Below are positions 63,898-64,000 of a DNA stretch of 64,000 nt, one piece after another. A program made the position numbers and the translations under genes. This DNA comes from Balanoglossus misakiensis. Taxonomy: Eukaryota; Hemichordata. The notes under the pieces are model-generated. The model saw only the letters and a list, made by a program, of their open reading frames with translations, was not told the origin of the DNA and made no database searches. The stretch lies in NCBI GenBank assembly GCA_040954595.2, contig JBECUI020000043.1, positions 34,784-98,783 of the forward strand, read 5' to 3'. Numbering within the stretch: the first letter of the stretch is position 1; each line of letters opens with the position of its first letter.

Positions 63898-64000
63898 GTA
63901 AGTAGTGGGAATATTACGGGTATATTATATTACTGTGGGGAGTTGATAATATTAGTAGCTGAGATCATCCCTACATGTGGAAGTTGATTTTGTTTCTTTA

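Overview
The window is eukaryotic, animal (metazoan) genomic DNA. The evidence is two intron-containing genes with GT-AG junctions in consistent phases, families known from animals (LMO4, lipocalin, LDL-receptor class A, thyroglobulin type-1), long gene-free stretches, a satellite array and many microsatellites. The lineage cannot be fixed from sequence alone. An invertebrate bilaterian, possibly an invertebrate deuterostome, is my best guess.

Layout. (1) 1-4.7 kb is the end of a satellite array: about 36 copies of an 87-bp unit with higher-order structure, then about 17 copies of a related 88-bp unit. It closes in a short fold-back and (TACA)n/(GAAA)n microsatellites. (2) 4.9-20.2 kb has no recognisable gene and lies 3' of LMO4. 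(3) 20.2-31.1 kb is an LMO4 orthologue on the minus strand with four coding exons. The last exon codes only Val-Cys-stop, which restores the family's KVC ending. (4) 31.1-54.4 kb has no recognisable gene. It is A+T-rich, with microsatellites, inverted repeats (one a microRNA-like hairpin) and several perfect CRE palindromes, and is best read as the upstream regulatory territory of LMO4. (5) 54.4-63.9 kb is the 5' part of a large secreted-protein gene on the plus strand, with 28 coding exons and 1166 codons before it leaves the window.

The plus-strand gene is the most notable item. It encodes a signal peptide, five tandem apolipoprotein-D-like lipocalin domains, two LDLa modules placed between lipocalins 3/4 and 4/5, and the start of a thyroglobulin type-1 domain. 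Each lipocalin is a four-exon cassette with the same internal phases, and every cassette, linker and LDLa exon is bounded by phase-1 introns, so the gene looks built by cassette duplication and exon shuffling. I know of no described protein with this architecture. Nothing links the two genes functionally: LMO4 is a nuclear/cytoplasmic LIM-only adaptor and the other product is extracellular.
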